A stretch of 64,000 nt of DNA from Amycolatopsis camponoti (GTDB taxonomy: Bacteria; Actinomycetota; Actinomycetes; Mycobacteriales; Pseudonocardiaceae). Both the position numbers and the translations under genes were made by a program. The notes under the pieces are model-generated. The model ran no database searches. It saw only the letters and a list, made by a program, of their open reading frames with translations, and was not told the DNA's origin. Location of the stretch: NCBI RefSeq assembly GCF_902497555.1, contig NZ_CABVGP010000004.1, forward strand, positions 372,001 through 436,000, in the 5' to 3' direction. Positions 30,715 through 39,323 of this stretch are shown piece by piece (within the stretch, counting starts at the first letter, position 1; each line of letters starts with the position of its first letter).

Positions 30715-31400
30715 CCGAGGTCCGGGACCTCACGAAGAAGTTCGGCGAGCGGACCATTCTCAGCGGACTCGATCTGACCGTCGACCGCGGTGAGTTCGTC
30801 GCGCTGCTGGGCCGCAGTGGTTCCGGCAAGTCGACGCTCCTGCGGGTGCTGGCCGGTCTGGATGACGACGTCGAAGGGCGCGCGGAAGTGACCGGGACGG
30901 TTTCGGTCGCCTTCCAGCAGCCGAGACTGCTGCCGTGGCGGAAGGTCTGGCGCAACGTCGTCCTCGGCCTGCGCCAGGACGGCGTCTCGAAGGCCCGCAA
31001 CCGCGCGCTCGCGGAGAAAGCGCTCGCCGAGGTCCACCTGACCGACCACGCCGACGACTGGCCGCTCACCCTCTCCGGCGGCGAAGCCCAGCGGGTGTCG
31101 CTGGCCCGCGCGCTGGTGCGCGAACCCGGCCTGCTGCTGCTCGACGAGCCGTTCGGCGCCCTCGACGCGCTCACGCGGATCGCGATGCACGGGCTGGTCC
31201 AGGACCTCTGGCGGCGCCACCGGCCGGGGGTGCTGCTGGTGACCCACGACGTCGACGAGGCCCTGCGGCTCGCCGACCGGGTGCTGGTGCTCGACGGCGG
31301 CCGGATCGTGGCCGAGCACCGGCCGCGCGAAGCCGGCCACGACGACCTCCGCCGGCGCGTGCTGGCCGACCTGGGAGTGACCGAAGATGCGGTGGCGTAA
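30699..31400 (+). CDS. ssuB: Aliphatic sulfonate ABC transporter, ATPase
   Basis: 233 residues from a GTG that overlaps ssuC by 16 nt. Complete ATPase motifs: Walker A GRSGSGKST, signature LSGGEAQR, Walker B LLLLDEPFGALD and H-loop LVTHDVDEAL. The Q-loop region FQQPRLLPWRKVWRNV is characteristic of the SsuB/TauB group. It powers the SsuC channel from the cytosolic side. Its stop overlaps the start of ssuA. Confidence 0.94.
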   Translation: MANPVAEVRDLTKKFGERTILSGLDLTVDRGEFVALLGRSGSGKSTLLRVLAGLDDDVEGRAEVTGTVSVAFQQPRLLPWRKVWRNVVLGLRQDGVSKARNRALAEKALAEVHLTDHADDWPLTLSGGEAQRVSLARALVREPGLLLLDEPFGALDALTRIAMHGLVQDLWRRHRPGVLLVTHDVDEALRLADRVLVLDGGRIVAEHRPREAGHDDLRRRVLADLGVTEDAVA

Positions 31401-32403
31401 CGGAATCGCGCTCGTGGCGGCGGCCTTCGTGCTGGCCGGGTGCGGCTCGGCGGCGAGCCCCGGCTCGGGACCTGCCGCCGTTCCGGGTCCGGTGAGCGCG
31501 GCCGACCTGGCGAAGGTGACGCTCAGGGTCGGCGACCAGAAGGGCGGCGTGAAGTCGCTGCTCACCGCGGCGGGCCAGCTCGACGGCACGCCGTACAAGA
31601 TCGAATGGTCCACCTTCACCTCCGGACCGCCGCTGCTCGAGGCGGCCTCGGCGGGCGCGATCGACATCGGCCGCGTCGGCAACACGCCGCCGATCTTCGC
31701 GGCCGCGGCGAAGGCCAAGATCGCGGTCGTCAGCGTCGCGCGCAGCAACGTCGAGCGGGAGGCCATCCTCGTCCCGCCCGATTCGCCGCTGGCGGACGTC
31801 GCTTCGCTGAAGGGCAAGACGGTCGGGGTCGCGAAGGGCAGTTCCGCGCACGGCCAGCTGCTGAACACGCTGCACCGGAACGGACTGTCCACCAAGGACA
31901 TCAAGGTGAGCTTCCTGCAGCCGGCCGAGGCCTACGCGGCGTTCACCCAGCACACGATCGACGCGTGGGCGATCTGGGATCCCTACACCGCGCAGGCCCA
32001 GATCGAGGCCAAGGCCCGGGTGCTGGCCGACGGGCGCGGCGCGTCCAACGGGCTGGCCTTCGAGACCGCGAGCACGACGGCGCTGGCCGATCCCGGCCGG
32101 AACTCGGCGATCCGCGACTTCGTGATCCGGGTGGTCAAGGCCCAGAAGTGGGCCGACACGCACCGCCAGGAGTGGGCGGCGGCGTGGGCCAAGGAGACCG
32201 GGCTCAAGCTCGAAGTGGCCCAGAAGGCCGTCGACGCGGGCCGGGACCAGCCGATCCCGCTCGACGACTCGGTCATCCAGTCCGAGCAACAGCTCGCGGA
32301 CGCGTTCACCGACGAGAAGACTCTGCCGGGCAAGGTGGACTTCGCCGCGTTCGCCGACCGGCGGTTCGCCTCCGACCTGGATCAGGCGAGGAGCAACGGA
32401 TGA
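31387..32403 (+). CDS. ssuA: Aliphatic sulfonate ABC transporter, substrate-binding lipoprotein
   Basis: 338 residues with a short signal and lipobox LAGC (Cys19), so it is lipid-anchored outside the membrane. The body fits the SsuA/NMT1 fold: KGKTVGVAKGSSAHGQL, LQPAEAYAAF and DAWAIWDPY are typical. It overlaps ssuB by 14 nt and ssuD by 4 nt, so the four genes are surely one transcript with coupled translation. Confidence 0.93.
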   Translation: MRWRNGIALVAAAFVLAGCGSAASPGSGPAAVPGPVSAADLAKVTLRVGDQKGGVKSLLTAAGQLDGTPYKIEWSTFTSGPPLLEAASAGAIDIGRVGNTPPIFAAAAKAKIAVVSVARSNVEREAILVPPDSPLADVASLKGKTVGVAKGSSAHGQLLNTLHRNGLSTKDIKVSFLQPAEAYAAFTQHTIDAWAIWDPYTAQAQIEAKARVLADGRGASNGLAFETASTTALADPGRNSAIRDFVIRVVKAQKWADTHRQEWAAAWAKETGLKLEVAQKAVDAGRDQPIPLDDSVIQSEQQLADAFTDEKTLPGKVDFAAFADRRFASDLDQARSNG

Positions 32404-33503
32404 CCATCAGGCTGCACTGGTTCCTGCCCACCAGCGGCGACGGCCGCACGATCGTGGAACGCTTCCACGCCAACCGGTCCGCCGGGCCGTCGGCGCAGCG
32501 CGAACCCGACCTGGACTACCTCGCGCAGGTGGCCCGCGCCGCCGAGCGGCAGGGCTTCGAAGGCGTCCTGACCCCGACCGGCACGTGGTGCGAGGACGCG
32601 TGGCTGACCACGGCCGCGCTGATCCGCGAGACGACCCGGCTGAAGTTCCTGGTCGCCTTCCGCCCCGGCGTCATCTCCCCGACGCTCGCCGCGCAGATGG
32701 CCGGCACGTTCCAGCGCCTGTCGGAGGGCCGGGTGCTGCTCAACATCGTCACCGGCGGCGACGCCGTCGAGCAGCGGCGCTTCGGCGACTGGCACGACCA
32801 CGACGCCCGGTACGCGCGCACCGACGAGTTCCTCACCATCGTCCGCGGCGTCTGGTCCGGGCAGCCGTTCACCTTCGAGGGCGAGCACCTGCGCGTCGAA
32901 GGCGCGACGACGCTGGCCGCGCCGGACCCGGTGCCGCCGATCTACTTCGGCGGGTCGTCGCCGGCCGCGCTGCCGGTCGCGGCCCGGCACGCCGACGTCT
33001 ACCTGACGTGGGGCGAGCCGCCCGCGCAGGTGGCCGAGAAGATCGGCAAGGTCCGCGCGCTGGCCGGCGACCGGCCGATCCGGTTCGGCGTCCGGCTGCA
33101 CACGATCTCGCGCGACACGTCGGCCGAGGCGTGGGCGGAGGCGCAGAAGCTGCTGGACGCGCTGAGCCCGGAGCAGGTCGCGAAGGCCCAGGCGCAGCTC
33201 GCGGCGAGCGAGTCGGTCGGGCAGCAGCGGATGGTCGCGCTGCATGGCGGCCGGACCGACGGCGGCGTCCGCGGGCTGGAGATCCACCCCAACCTGTGGG
33301 CGGGCGTCGGCCTGGTCCGCGGCGGCGCGGGCACCGCGCTGGTCGGCAGCCACGACGAGGTCGCCGACCTGATCGAGGAGTTCCACAGCGTCGGCGTCAG
33401 CGAGTTCGTGCTGTCCGGCTATCCGCACCTGGAGGAGGCGTACTGGTTCGGCGACGGCGTCCGGCCCGAGCTGGCGCGGCGCGGCCTGATCAAGGAGTCC
33501 TAA
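32400..33503 (+). CDS. ssuD: FMNH2-dependent alkanesulfonate monooxygenase
   Basis: 367 residues, luciferase-like TIM-barrel family. The start MTIRLHWFLPTSGDGR, the GTWCEDAW segment, FRPGVISPTLAAQM and NIVTGGD are features of SsuD. The enzyme uses reduced flavin and O2 to split alkanesulfonates into aldehyde and sulfite. The partner flavin reductase SsuE is not in the window. ATGA overlap with ssuA. Its 3' end overlaps the convergent sortase gene by 4 nt. Confidence 0.93.
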   Translation: MTIRLHWFLPTSGDGRTIVERFHANRSAGPSAQREPDLDYLAQVARAAERQGFEGVLTPTGTWCEDAWLTTAALIRETTRLKFLVAFRPGVISPTLAAQMAGTFQRLSEGRVLLNIVTGGDAVEQRRFGDWHDHDARYARTDEFLTIVRGVWSGQPFTFEGEHLRVEGATTLAAPDPVPPIYFGGSSPAALPVAARHADVYLTWGEPPAQVAEKIGKVRALAGDRPIRFGVRLHTISRDTSAEAWAEAQKLLDALSPEQVAKAQAQLAASESVGQQRMVALHGGRTDGGVRGLEIHPNLWAGVGLVRGGAGTALVGSHDEVADLIEEFHSVGVSEFVLSGYPHLEEAYWFGDGVRPELARRGLIKES

Positions 33504-34102
33504 CCCCAGCGGGTCGAAGCGTAGACGACGATGTTGTCGCGGTAGGACCGTTTCGCCGCGTCGAAGCTGCCACCGCAGGTGATCAGCCGCAGCGCGCTGC
33601 CCGGCGCGGGCCCGTACACCGCGTCGGTCGGGAAGTCGTTCTTCGGGTAGCGCTGGACGGTGTCCACGACGAACCGGGTCTCCTGGCCGTCGGAGCGCGT
33701 GACGAACACGGGATCGCCGTCGCGTAGGTCGCGCAGCCGGAAGAACGGCGCCGGCCCGGACCGGGAGTCGACGTGCGCGGCGATCACCGCGGGCCCGGGG
33801 TCGCCCGGCACCGGGCCGGCGGCGTACCAGCCGACGTCTTCGAACTTCGCGGGCGCTTCGAGCTGGTGATCCGCGCCCAGTCCGAGCGGGACGAGCGCGG
33901 GCGCGTCCACGCCGATGGCCGGGATCCGCAGCCGCACCGGGTGGACGTCGGCGGCCGGGGGCAGCGGCAGGGGACCGCTCGCCACCGGCGCAGACGGAAC
34001 CGGAGACGGGGCCGGGGATGGCGGCGCGGGCTGGGCCGGGGCCACCGAGCAGCCCGCGGCCAGCAGCACCGCGACGAGCAGCGCGCCGAGGTCAGCGCGC
34101 AC
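33500..34102 (-). CDS. Class E/F-type sortase with a lipobox
   Basis: 200 residues from a GTG at 34102. Catalytic residues are visible: His in IAAHVDSRSGPAPFF, Cys in LRLITCGG and Arg in SYRDNIVVYA. Sortases cleave a sorting signal and join proteins to the cell wall or to each other outside the membrane. Unusually, the N-terminus reads as a lipoprotein signal (VLLAAGC, Cys18) followed by a Pro/Ser-rich linker, instead of the normal uncleaved transmembrane anchor. It overlaps the DUF4397 gene by 11 nt, and that protein is the probable partner or substrate. Confidence 0.87.
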   Translation of the reverse strand: MRADLGALLVAVLLAAGCSVAPAQPAPPSPAPSPVPSAPVASGPLPLPPAADVHPVRLRIPAIGVDAPALVPLGLGADHQLEAPAKFEDVGWYAAGPVPGDPGPAVIAAHVDSRSGPAPFFRLRDLRDGDPVFVTRSDGQETRFVVDTVQRYPKNDFPTDAVYGPAPGSALRLITCGGSFDAAKRSYRDNIVVYASTRWG

Positions 34103-34940
34103 GAGCCGCCCGGCGTCCCACGAGGAGCGCGGCCAGCAGCCCGGCCGCCGCGAACGCCGGCCAGAGCGGCAGCTCGGACGACGGCGCCGTGCCGCCGCCC
34201 CCGGTCTCGACGCCGAGCTTCGGCGGCTGGGGCAGCGACGCGCCGTCGGAGATCGGGTTCGCCTTGAGCGCGCCGGCGTTCTCGGTGATCAGGAGCGTGG
34301 TCGACGTCCCGGCCTTGACGTCGACGTCGGCGGTCGACTTGACCGAGCCACCGGACAGCTGCAGCGGCCAGCGCCCTTCCGGCACGTCCATGTAGGACGA
34401 CGTCTGGCCGTAGGCCGCGTCCTTGGCGAACGCGACGCCCGTCGGACCCTGGACGCTGACCGGGGCGATCGCCGCCGACCCTTCGACCACCCGGAGCCGG
34501 CCCTTGCCGGCGGCGGGCGCGGTGAGGTCGTCGGTGATCAGGTCACCTTTGAGCGTGCCGTCCGGGCCGTTCGCGAACACCAGCAGCGAGTACGCGCTGC
34601 GCTCGGCGACGTCGATGGTCGCCGACAGCGCGGGCGGGGTGCTGGACGCCGCGTCGGCGGGCCGCATCGAGAGCGTGTACTTGCCCGGGTCGAGCGACGA
34701 GTACGGCGTGACCGCGCCGTAGCCCGCCTTGCGGATGACGACCTTCTCGGCCTGGCCGAAGGGCGCGAAGTAGATGTCCACCGGCGGCACCTTGGGGGAG
34801 AGGTGCCCGACCCGGATCCAGCCGACACCCGGGCCGGGCGCGGTCGCGGCCTCGGCCGTCACCGGCGTCAGCGCGACGAGCAGGAGCGCGGCGGCGGCCA
34901 GCCCGCCGGGTCTGAGCAGGAGCTGGGGAAGAGTGCGCAT
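34092..34940 (-). CDS. Secreted DUF4397-domain protein with C-terminal membrane anchor
   Basis: About 282 residues from the ATG at 34940, with AAAGG seven bases upstream; a GTG at 34955 is an alternative. Signal peptide ending near VTAEAATA, then two DUF4397-like segments (VGHLSPKVPPVDIYFAP and a later RVVEGSAAIAPVSVQGPTG), an acidic/Gly linker and a C-terminal helix with a basic tail (GLLAALLVGRRAARAR). This resembles a sortase substrate, but no LPxTG or LAxTG is present; the closest string before the helix is SSELPLWP. It lies between a membrane glycosyltransferase and the sortase in one operon. Function unknown, probably in the cell envelope. Confidence 0.82.
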   Translation of the reverse strand: MRTLPQLLLRPGGLAAAALLLVALTPVTAEAATAPGPGVGWIRVGHLSPKVPPVDIYFAPFGQAEKVVIRKAGYGAVTPYSSLDPGKYTLSMRPADAASSTPPALSATIDVAERSAYSLLVFANGPDGTLKGDLITDDLTAPAAGKGRLRVVEGSAAIAPVSVQGPTGVAFAKDAAYGQTSSYMDVPEGRWPLQLSGGSVKSTADVDVKAGTSTTLLITENAGALKANPISDGASLPQPPKLGVETGGGGTAPSSELPLWPAFAAAGLLAALLVGRRAARAR

Positions 34941-34958
34941 CGGAGGGCCTTTCACCGG

Positions 34959-36776
34959 TCAGGGGGAGGAGAACGGGACGAGCAGTCCCGGGGGTGCGAA
35001 CAGCGGGTAGGTGACGAGCACGCCACCGCCGGTCCGGGCGACCGACGAGGGGCGGAACAGGTCGCGCTGGCCGGTGTAGAACGCGGCCGCGCCGTCTTCG
35101 CCGCCGGTCAGCAGGACCCGGCGGCGGGGTTGCCCGGCGGGGTCTTCGCCGGGGACCTCGGGGAACGCCGCGACCCGGACCGGTTCCAGGGCCGCGAGCG
35201 CGGCGATCGTCGCGATCAGCCGCGGGTCGACGCGGCCCGCGCGGAGCACGGCGGCGGCGTCCGGGGCGAAAGTGATGCGGGCCGACGCCTGGAGGGCCTC
35301 GCCGGCGTGGGCGCGCGCCGACGCTTCCGACGGCGCGGCCGGGTCGGCCGGCGGCAGGCCGAGGCGGGAGACGGTGATCTTGACCGCGGGGTCGGTGCCG
35401 AACACGGCGGTCGCGCCGGAGTTGGCGAAGGCGGCTTCGATCGCGGGATAGGCGCGGCGCAGGTCGGTCGCGTCGTCGGCGAAGACGGCCCACTCGGCGG
35501 GCGGGCAGGCGGCCGCGCACGCCGCGGGCGGGACGAGCATGCCGGTCGGCCAGCCTGCCTTGGCGAGCTCGGCCCAGGCGGCGTCGTCGACGAGCACGCG
35601 AGAGCCGGAAGCGTTGGCCCGCAACCACTCCTGCGCGTCCGCCAGCGGGCCGCCCCGGTCGGTCGTGGGCCGGAGGGCCGGGTAGCCGTACACCCAGCCG
35701 GCGGCCACGATCGCGACGAGGACGACCGCGGCGAGCACGACACCCTTCCCGGGCCGCCGGGCCGCTTCCCCGCGGTGGGCCGGGGCGCGCTGCCGGAGCA
35801 CGGCCTGCACGACGCCGGCCAGCAGCAGCGGCGTAACCGGCAGGAGCAGGGCGAGCACGGCGGTGTGCGGCACACCCGGCACAGCCAGGGTCGCGGCGAG
35901 CAGCAGGCCGGACACCGCGAACGGCCGCAGGGACGTCACGGCGAGCGCGGCGACCAGCGCGAAGGTCGACAGCACGGCCCACGCCGGGTCGAGCGCGACC
36001 CAGTCGGCGACCGACGGACGGCCCGCGGCCGCGAGGTGCGGCCGGAGGATCCCGGCCGCCGGGCCGAACGCGATGCCGAGCCCGAGGTTGAGCAGCACCG
36101 CCACCAGCGCGGCCCGCACGGGCGCGCGCCGCACCAGCAGCCAGCCGGCCGCGGGCAGGAAGAACAGCGCGAGCGGCGAGGTGAGCACCGCGGCCAGCAG
36201 GCAGACCGCGGCGTAGATGTCGTGCCGGATCCGCGCGTCGGGCCGGGTGACGAGCACCAGCGCGCCCAGCGCCCACACGACCGCCAGGTGCTCGACGACG
36301 ACGAGCCGCTGCAGGCCCAGGGCCAGCGGGGACGCCGCGAGCAGCACCACCGCGGCCGCCGACGCCCACCGCGTCAGGCCGAGCCGGCGCGCCAGCACCC
36401 ACAGCAGCACGGCACCGGCCACCGCGGCGACGAGCATCGTCTCCCGGACCGCGGCCAGTGCCGTCGCCGAGCGGCCGAACGCGTCCGAAACCATCGTGTA
36501 CGCCGAGAGCTGCCACCAGCCGAACGGGCTGACGCCGGCGCCGCCCGCGTCGGTGAACGGCGTGAAGTGGCCGAGCGCGTAGGCGTGGGCGACGTTCGCG
36601 GCTTCGGCGGGCAAGGCCGGGCTCGGCGCGGCGAGGTAGAGCACCCGCAGGCCGCCGGCGAGGGCCAGCAGGGCGAGCACGATGTCGAGCGACAGCAACC
36701 GGTGACCGGCCGCCGGCTCGGAAGGGGTCGCGGGGGAGCGGCCCGAGAACGTCGTCCCCCAGCTGTGCTGGGCCAT
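34959..36776 (-). CDS. Multi-spanning membrane glycosyltransferase-like protein (GT-C/ArnT-like)
   Basis: 605 residues: ten or more hydrophobic helices in the first 360 residues, then a large extracytoplasmic part (about 370-605). The first loop has PAEAANVAHAYALGHFTPFT, with the acidic residue placed as in polyprenol-sugar GT-C enzymes, and GLQRLVVVEHLAVVWAL follows. GT-C proteins transfer sugars from lipid carriers to proteins or glycans outside the membrane. Exact donor and acceptor are not visible. It heads the operon with the DUF4397 protein and the sortase, so modification of that surface protein is possible. Confidence 0.75.
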   Translation of the reverse strand: MAQHSWGTTFSGRSPATPSEPAAGHRLLSLDIVLALLALAGGLRVLYLAAPSPALPAEAANVAHAYALGHFTPFTDAGGAGVSPFGWWQLSAYTMVSDAFGRSATALAAVRETMLVAAVAGAVLLWVLARRLGLTRWASAAAVVLLAASPLALGLQRLVVVEHLAVVWALGALVLVTRPDARIRHDIYAAVCLLAAVLTSPLALFFLPAAGWLLVRRAPVRAALVAVLLNLGLGIAFGPAAGILRPHLAAAGRPSVADWVALDPAWAVLSTFALVAALAVTSLRPFAVSGLLLAATLAVPGVPHTAVLALLLPVTPLLLAGVVQAVLRQRAPAHRGEAARRPGKGVVLAAVVLVAIVAAGWVYGYPALRPTTDRGGPLADAQEWLRANASGSRVLVDDAAWAELAKAGWPTGMLVPPAACAAACPPAEWAVFADDATDLRRAYPAIEAAFANSGATAVFGTDPAVKITVSRLGLPPADPAAPSEASARAHAGEALQASARITFAPDAAAVLRAGRVDPRLIATIAALAALEPVRVAAFPEVPGEDPAGQPRRRVLLTGGEDGAAAFYTGQRDLFRPSSVARTGGGVLVTYPLFAPPGLLVPFSSP

Positions 36777-36871
36777 TCGACGGATCGTAGCCGCTCCCGA
36801 TCACCCGTCCAGCTCGGGACGGTTACGTCAGCCGGACGGCCTAGAGATCCGAAAAGCCTTGTCCCGCAAGA

Positions 36872-37657
36872 TTATTTCCGACTGTCCCGAGTGGATCCGG
36901 AGAGTGTCCGGGTCAACGCGAGTGCGACCGTGCGGACGGCGGGCGCGACCCGTTCGGTCCGCATCCGGTTGGCCCAGCCGGAGATCGAGACCGCGGCGAC
37001 CGCGACGCCGCGGGAGTCGAGCAGCGGGCTGGCCGCGCACACGACGCCGACGCCGGATTCCTCGCGTTCCAAGGCGATCCCGTCCTCCCGGACCCGGCTG
37101 AGCTGCCGGCGCAGCAGGCCGGGTGCGGTGATCGTCTTCGGGCTCATCCTGGGTAATCCGGCGTCGATCACCTCGTTCACCACGGATTCCGGAGAAAACG
37201 CGAGGATCGCCTTCCCGACTCCCGTGGCGTGCGCGGGGAACCGGCCGCCGATGCGCGACGGCAGCGTCGGCGCGTCCGGGCCGCGCAGCACGTCGAGGTA
37301 GACGACTTCGGTGCCTTCGAGGATGGCGAGGTGGACGGTGTTGCGCGTCGCTTCGCGGAGGTCGGCGAGGTACGGGCGAGCCGCTTCGACCAGCCCGCGC
37401 CGCGGTGAGGCCAGTTGGCCGATTTCGAACAACCGCAGCCCGAGCCGCACCGCGCCGTCCTCGCGGGTGAGCAGGCCGGTGTCGGCGAGGTGGCCCACCA
37501 GCCGGTGCACCGTCGTCTTCGCCAGCCCGGTCCGGCGGGCCAGCTCGGAGACGCCGAGGGCCTCGTCGCCCGGCCGGAAGGCTTCCAGGAGCGCGGCGAG
37601 CCGGGTCGCGACGAGACCGTCGCCGCTCGCGCCGTCGTTCCGCCCAGCGGTACGCAT
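36872..37657 (-). CDS. IclR-family transcriptional regulator
   Basis: 261 residues from the ATG at 37657. N-terminal winged helix (LGVSELARRTGLAKTTVHRL), then an IclR effector domain with ATRNTVHLAILEGTEVVYLD and FPAHATGVGKAILAF. IclR proteins control catabolic operons and bind small acids or aromatics. No catabolic gene adjoins it on the same strand; the closest neighbours are a TetR regulator and the glycosyltransferase operon, so its target is unknown. Confidence 0.92.
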   Translation of the reverse strand: MRTAGRNDGASGDGLVATRLAALLEAFRPGDEALGVSELARRTGLAKTTVHRLVGHLADTGLLTREDGAVRLGLRLFEIGQLASPRRGLVEAARPYLADLREATRNTVHLAILEGTEVVYLDVLRGPDAPTLPSRIGGRFPAHATGVGKAILAFSPESVVNEVIDAGLPRMSPKTITAPGLLRRQLSRVREDGIALEREESGVGVVCAASPLLDSRGVAVAAVSISGWANRMRTERVAPAVRTVALALTRTLSGSTRDSRK

Positions 37658-37709
37658 GGGTTGAGTGTGCCCGATCTTCCCCGCCAGTGTCACGAGGTCG
37701 GAGGTGAGG

Positions 37710-38300
37710 TCAGTGGTCGTCGGCGCCGAGCACGAGCCGCACGCAGTGGGCGACGAGCCGTTCGCGGGAAACCTTCAGCGAGCCGTCGAGGTAGGCGATG
37801 AAGACGTTGCTCAGCGCGCCGACCAGCCCGACGGCGACCATCTGCCGCTCTGTCTCGTCGCCGCGGGTCAGCTGCTCGCCGACGAGCGCGGCGAACACCG
37901 GCAGCAGGTGCAGGCCGCGGCGGGTCAGCGCGGGGTCGGTCAGCGGGGCGAGGAGCAGGATCCGGCCCCGCCGGGGATCGTCGACGATCAGCTCGACGAA
38001 CGCGCGCACGGCGTGCTCGGCCCGCAGCACCGGGGTCGGCGCGTCGCGGACCGCGTCCACCAGCGCTTGGCGCGCCTGCTCGCCGACGTGCTCGTAGACG
38101 GCGGCGACGAGCTCCTCGCGGTCGGCGAAGCTCTCGTAGAAGTACCGCTCGGTGAGCTTCGCGTGCCGGCACACCGCGCGCACGCTCGTCCCGGCCGAGC
38201 CTTCGGTGCCCAGCAGTTCGAGGCCCGCGGACACGAGCTGCTCGCGCCGCAGCGCCTTCCGGTCGTCCAGGGTCGTGCCCGCCCACGTGCGGCCCGGCAT
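37710..38300 (-). CDS. TetR-family repressor of the DUF2236/luciferase-like pair
   Basis: 196 residues from the ATG at 38300, with AGGAG five bases upstream. HTH visible in TSVRAVCRHAKLTERYFYES; the YFYESF form is common in TetR regulators of lipid and sterol genes. The gene is divergent from the DUF2236 gene, and the space between them carries a large inverted repeat (38315-38360), so it probably represses itself and the two genes to the right. Confidence 0.9.
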   Translation of the reverse strand: MPGRTWAGTTLDDRKALRREQLVSAGLELLGTEGSAGTSVRAVCRHAKLTERYFYESFADREELVAAVYEHVGEQARQALVDAVRDAPTPVLRAEHAVRAFVELIVDDPRRGRILLLAPLTDPALTRRGLHLLPVFAALVGEQLTRGDETERQMVAVGLVGALSNVFIAYLDGSLKVSRERLVAHCVRLVLGADDH

Positions 38301-38314
38301 GATCACTCCTCGGT

Positions 38315-38360
38315 TGACTACGGCTGTTGTCAGATCCTAGCCTGACAACAGCCGTAGTCA
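38315..38360. promoter_or_regulatory. Double TetR operator, 19-bp perfect inverted repeat
   Basis: TGACTACGGCTGTTGTCAG (38315-38333) and its exact complement CTGACAACAGCCGTAGTCA (38342-38360) are split by 8 bp. Each arm is itself an imperfect dyad of the form TGACnACnG-CnGTnGTCA, so two dimers could bind side by side. It sits between the divergent tetR and DUF2236 genes. Confidence 0.75.
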
Positions 38361-38387
38361 GTTCCGACTCGACGAGGAGAGCCGCCG

Positions 38388-39314
38388 ATGAGCAGGGAAT
38401 CGCCCGAACCCCTGGGTCCCGACTCGTTGACCTGGAAGTACTTCGGTGACTGGCGGGGCCTGCTCATCGCCCTGTGGGCCGGGTCGATGCAGAACATGCA
38501 CCCCGGCCTCGGCGCCGGCGTCGAGCAGCACTCGCGGTTCTTCGAGGAGCGCTGGCAGCGGCTGTTCCGCTCGCTCTACCCGATCGGCGGCGTCGTCTAC
38601 GACGGCCCGCGCGCCCACGCGACCGCGTTGCAGGTGCGCGGCTACCACGACCGCATCAAGGGCGTCGACGCTCGAGGCCGTCGCTACCACGCGCTCGATC
38701 CCGACACCTACTACTGGGCGCACTCCACGTTCTTCGTCAGCACGATCCTCATCGCCGACCACTTCATGGGCGGCATCGGCGAGGCAGAGAAGCGGCGGCT
38801 GTTCGACGAGCACGTCACGTGGTGGCGGATGTACGACCTGACGATGCGGCCGGTGCCGGAGAGCTGGGAGGACTTCCAGCGCTACTGGAAGCACATGTGC
38901 GCCGACGTCCTGGAGGACAACAAGGCCACCCGAGATGTCCTCGACCTCGGCGGGATCGCGAAGCCGCCGTTCCTGCCGTGGCTGCCGGACGCGCTCTGGC
39001 GCCCGGTGAGCGCGCTGATCGCGAAGAACTTCGTCTGGCTGACGACCGGGCTCTACGACCGCGAGATCCGCGACCTGCTCGGCCTGCGCTGGACCGGCCG
39101 CGACGCGCGTCGGCACCGGCGGGTCGGCCAGCTGATCAACGCCGTGTTCAAGCTCGTCCCGCACGACCGCCGCTACCACCCGCGGGCCCGGGCCGGCTGG
39201 CGGCGCGAGCGCGGCGAGGTGGCTCCGGACGCCGCCTTGGTCGAGACTCCACCCAGGAACCTGCCGCCGCTGTCGGAGCGGGGCAAGCCCGAGCACTACG
39301 CGCCGAACGTCTAG
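38388..39314 (+). CDS. DUF2236 (MpaB/latex-clearing-like) oxygenase-family protein
   Basis: 308 residues. Matches the DUF2236 pattern found in heme proteins such as latex-clearing oxygenase and MpaB: GLLIALWAGSMQNMHPGLGA, a central DPDTYYWAHSTFF with the conserved His, and a long helical C-terminal half. Members that have been studied oxidise unsaturated hydrocarbons or aldehydes; this protein's substrate is unknown. No signal peptide. First of two genes under the double TetR operator; the luciferase-like gene starts 9 bp after its stop. Confidence 0.85.
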   Translation: MSRESPEPLGPDSLTWKYFGDWRGLLIALWAGSMQNMHPGLGAGVEQHSRFFEERWQRLFRSLYPIGGVVYDGPRAHATALQVRGYHDRIKGVDARGRRYHALDPDTYYWAHSTFFVSTILIADHFMGGIGEAEKRRLFDEHVTWWRMYDLTMRPVPESWEDFQRYWKHMCADVLEDNKATRDVLDLGGIAKPPFLPWLPDALWRPVSALIAKNFVWLTTGLYDREIRDLLGLRWTGRDARRHRRVGQLINAVFKLVPHDRRYHPRARAGWRRERGEVAPDAALVETPPRNLPPLSERGKPEHYAPNV

Positions 39315-39323
39315 GAGGCATTC

